DNA from: Verrucomicrobiota bacterium
Lineage (GTDB): Bacteria > Verrucomicrobiota > Verrucomicrobiia > Limisphaerales > JAFMIX01
Assembly: GCA_026397895.1 (NCBI GenBank)
Contig: JAPLTZ010000183.1
Coordinates: 1 to 8,327, forward strand
Direction of reading: 5' to 3'
Length of the DNA: 8,327 bases
Shown: piece after piece, positions 6,704-8,327 of the stretch
Numbering within the stretch: the first letter of the stretch is position 1
Layout of the letters: each line of letters opens with the position of its first letter
The notes under the pieces: generated by a model
Told to the model about the DNA's origin: nothing
Databases searched by the model: none
The model's input: only the letters and a program-made list of their open reading frames with translations
Program-made: the position numbers and the translations under genes

Positions 6704-7681
6704 TCAGTTCTTCAAAATCCGCCGGGCCGCAACGCGCACGGCCTCGGCAAGTTCGCGCGGCTTGAGCACGACGGCGTCGCCGCCCCAACTCAAGACCCAG
6801 CGTTCGATTTCGACGAGGCTGGAGAGCTTGAGCTTCAGTTCCACGCCGCCGCTTTTCAGGTCGCGGAGCTGCTGGGATTCGTGCCATTTTTTTTCGCGGA
6901 CGTAGGCGGCGGCGCGGGGGTTGAAGCGGAGGACGACTTCAAATTCGCCGTGCCCGGAGTGGACGCCGAAGCTGCCGCGCAGGCGTTTTTCGAGGGAGAA
7001 TTTCTGCGGGCGCGGAAAGGTCTTGCCGGTGCGCTTCACGGATTCCATGCGCGCGGGCACGAAGGTGCGGATGTCCGCGCGGGCGTGGTCGTAGGCGAAG
7101 AGATACCATTCGCCGTTGATGTTCGCGAGGTGATAGGGGTCCACGCGGCGGAGTTCGGGCGCACGCTGGCCGGGCTTGCGGTAGGCGATCTCAAGCTGCT
7201 GGCGCTGCGCGGCGGCCTTGGCGAGCACGTCGAAAATCTCCAGGTTCAGAATCTGCTCGGCGCGGGTGCGGAAGGAAATGGTGTGTTCCAGGTCGGCGAG
7301 GGTGAGCGAGATGGTGTCGGGCAGCGCCTGCTCCATTTTGCGGATGGCGGAGAGGAGGGGCTTCTCGAAGTTCGTGCCGCGATATTGCTGGAGCGCCTTT
7401 TCGGCGAGGACGAGCGCGAAGATTTCGCCCTCGGTGATCTGCATGGTGGGAAAGGCGCTGACCTCGCCGTCGTAGAAATAGCCGTGGCGCAGCGCGTCGT
7501 AGGCGATGGGCAGTTCCATCCGGTCGCGCATGAATTCCAGGTCGCGCTGGATGGATTTGGTGGAAACTTCGAGTTCGCCGGCGAGCCGCGTGGCGTTGGG
7601 GAACTTGCCGGATTGGATCGCCTGATGAATGCGGAGCGTCCGCTCGAGCGGCGGGCGGGGATGTAAATTAGCAGACTTCAT
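6704..7681 (-). CDS. WYL-domain transcriptional regulator with N-terminal helix-turn-helix
   Basis: A complete 325-residue protein with the standard HTH-WYL-WCX layout of the PafC/DeoR-like WYL regulators, DNA-binding proteins thought to sense a ligand through the WYL fold. Residues about 12-55 form a winged HTH, with NATRLAGELEVSTKSIQRDL (29-48) as the helix-turn-helix, followed by the wing region IAYDALRHGYFYD. The WYL domain spans about 150-220 and contains the name-giving triplet in GEWYLFAYDH (190-199) and basic residues in RTFVPARMESV. The WCX extension is about 245-320 (EVVLRFNPRAAAYV to SWGGDAVVLKP). ATG 7681 is 10 bases after the stop of the small AT-rich gene and has no Shine-Dalgarno sequence. 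The dehydrogenase gene starts 63 bases downstream, so the regulator may control it; this is inference. WYL proteins also regulate phage-defence loci, but no such genes are in this window. Confidence 0.93.
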   Translation of the reverse strand: MKSANLHPRPPLERTLRIHQAIQSGKFPNATRLAGELEVSTKSIQRDLEFMRDRMELPIAYDALRHGYFYDGEVSAFPTMQITEGEIFALVLAEKALQQYRGTNFEKPLLSAIRKMEQALPDTISLTLADLEHTISFRTRAEQILNLEIFDVLAKAAAQRQQLEIAYRKPGQRAPELRRVDPYHLANINGEWYLFAYDHARADIRTFVPARMESVKRTGKTFPRPQKFSLEKRLRGSFGVHSGHGEFEVVLRFNPRAAAYVREKKWHESQQLRDLKSGGVELKLKLSSLVEIERWVLSWGGDAVVLKPRELAEAVRVAARRILKN

Positions 7682-7691
7682 TTCAGAAAAC

Positions 7692-8237
7692 TTACTGATT
7701 CGTTTTCATCTCTGTCGTCCACATTCCGTTCGCGTCTTTTTTCAGACGAAACCACTGGCCATTTATGACAATGCCGTTCGTGTCATTTCGCCTGTCAACA
7801 GAATGCCAAGTTTCAGCATACCACACTTCAAAATTGGAGCGATTGCCATTGGTGTCATACGAAACCCGTTCTGAAAATGACGGTTCACCTCCTATGTTCA
7901 TCCACCACACCTCGCTTTTGTCAGGGCCATGAAAGATAAACCTATATCGTGGCGGTTTGTCTTTTTTAAGATAAACGTCCAATATATTTGTGCCGTGGAA
8001 AAAATAACTTACTTCACCTGGTTTTTCACCGTCACCGAAATCCCAATTTATCAAAAGCGGCTTACCAGTCTTTGCCTCCTCAATTCCAACACACGCCACG
8101 CCATTGGTGTAAAAATATCCAAACTTAAATTGCGCACGATAAGAAGACTCGGAGTTCCAAACCCAAATGCGCCAGCTAAAATCCGCTAAAACAAGCAAGC
8201 CAACAACAGCAAGTAAAATTACTTTGACTGCTCTCAT
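7692..8237 (-). CDS. Hypothetical small membrane-anchored or secreted protein, AT-rich gene
   Basis: A 181-residue protein I do not recognise. Residues 1-4 carry one Arg, then residues 6-19 (VILLAVVGLLVLAD region) are a hydrophobic stretch that can serve as an uncleaved signal anchor or signal peptide; no lipobox Cys is present. The rest looks like a soluble, aromatic-rich, probably beta-rich domain: many Trp and Tyr, with WVWNS, YFYTNG, INWDFGDGEKPG, EVWWMNIGG and GQWFRLKK. Near the C-terminus the short pattern Asp-x-Asn-Gly recurs three times (DTNGN, DTNGI, DANGM) at 128-170. The gene is clearly poorer in GC than its neighbours; one 60-base line at 7921 has 24 G or C, against 36 in a line of the WYL gene at 7081. 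It starts at ATG 8237, 14 bases after the preceding gene's stop. Open frame, anchor and composition of the product support a real gene; function unknown. Confidence 0.75.
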   Translation of the reverse strand: MRAVKVILLAVVGLLVLADFSWRIWVWNSESSYRAQFKFGYFYTNGVACVGIEEAKTGKPLLINWDFGDGEKPGEVSYFFHGTNILDVYLKKDKPPRYRFIFHGPDKSEVWWMNIGGEPSFSERVSYDTNGNRSNFEVWYAETWHSVDRRNDTNGIVINGQWFRLKKDANGMWTTEMKTNQ

Positions 8238-8251
8238 GGCAGCAAATTAAC

Positions 8252-8327
8252 TCAATTACCCTTGTCGAGCTTCGCCAGCAACTCGTCGTTGGTCTTGTGC
8301 TTCTTGAGCGCGGCGGTGAGCGTCTCC
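8252..8327 (-). CDS. C-terminal end of an unidentified protein (5' part beyond the window)
   Basis: The minus strand is open from the window edge to TGA at 8252-8254 and encodes ETLTAALKKHKTNDELLAKL then DKGN. The Lys- and Leu-rich, Glu-containing sequence looks like an amphipathic C-terminal helix, and the bases are GC-rich like the main operon genes, unlike the AT-rich gene that follows after 14 bases. Only 24 residues are visible, too few to name a family. A second minus frame here is also open to a TAA nearby but yields an Arg/Gln/Ala-rich string typical of a shadow frame. Confidence 0.6.
   Translation of the reverse strand, partial: ETLTAALKKHKTNDELLAKLDKGN

Noticed and set aside
3746..7666. 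A 1306-codon open frame on the plus strand, opposite the dehydrogenase and WYL genes
   Set aside because: It runs in codon register with both minus-strand genes, where a stop would need a TTA, CTA or TCA codon in the sense strand; these are rare in GC-rich genes. The translation is rich in Arg, His, Ala and Gly with no domain, and it crosses the suspected junction at 4120. It is a shadow frame.
6704..8237. WYL regulator next to an orphan membrane protein as a phage-defence module
   Set aside because: WYL proteins do regulate several defence loci, but there is no nuclease, methylase, helicase, reverse transcriptase or other effector here, and the neighbours are metabolic and RNA-modification genes.

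Overview
The window is a gene-dense, GC-rich bacterial chromosome segment with no RNA genes, insertion sequences, CRISPR arrays or phage genes visible. Gene content (a secreted formylglycine sulfatase, a UPF0173 hydrolase, a WYL regulator and a YdiJ-type dehydrogenase), high GC and starts without Shine-Dalgarno sequences would fit a Verrucomicrobiota-like or related planctomycete-type bacterium, possibly from a metagenome. That placement is inference and no marker gene is present to fix it.

Layout. Plus strand, 1-2069: the 3' part of a TatD-family metal-dependent deoxyribonuclease, then a secreted sulfatase. Minus strand, 8327-2122, in transcription order: the last 24 codons of an unidentified gene, an AT-rich gene for a small membrane-anchored or secreted protein of unknown function, a WYL transcriptional regulator, a large FAD/Fe-S 2-hydroxyacid dehydrogenase of YdiJ type, an RluA-family pseudouridine synthase and a UPF0173 metallo-hydrolase. 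The two blocks converge at about 2070-2121, where a small hairpin lies. Spacings on the minus strand are 4-63 bases, so it looks like one operon. No gene-free stretch exceeds 65 bases.

The main observation is that the dehydrogenase and the pseudouridine synthase are each broken once, in the same way. The pseudouridine synthase carries a 94-bp imperfect tandem duplication (3373-3466 / 3467-3560, 90/94 identical). The dehydrogenase carries a 40-bp imperfect tandem duplication (4081-4120 / 4121-4160, 34/40 identical). Neither length is a multiple of three, so each shifts the frame. Removing one copy of each restores full-length proteins of about 273 and 945 residues. The two duplications exactly bracket a 654-bp block (3467-4120) whose two ends repeat the ends of the flanking sequence. 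The simplest reading is that this block is a contig from a related strain, joined in without merging its overlaps. A real rearrangement is the alternative. If the artefact reading is right, both genes are intact in the living organism.

Functionally, the WYL regulator sits directly upstream of the dehydrogenase and may control it. The pseudouridine synthase is probably co-transcribed with the dehydrogenase (4-base gap). I find no convincing new defence, mobile or secondary-metabolite system here.
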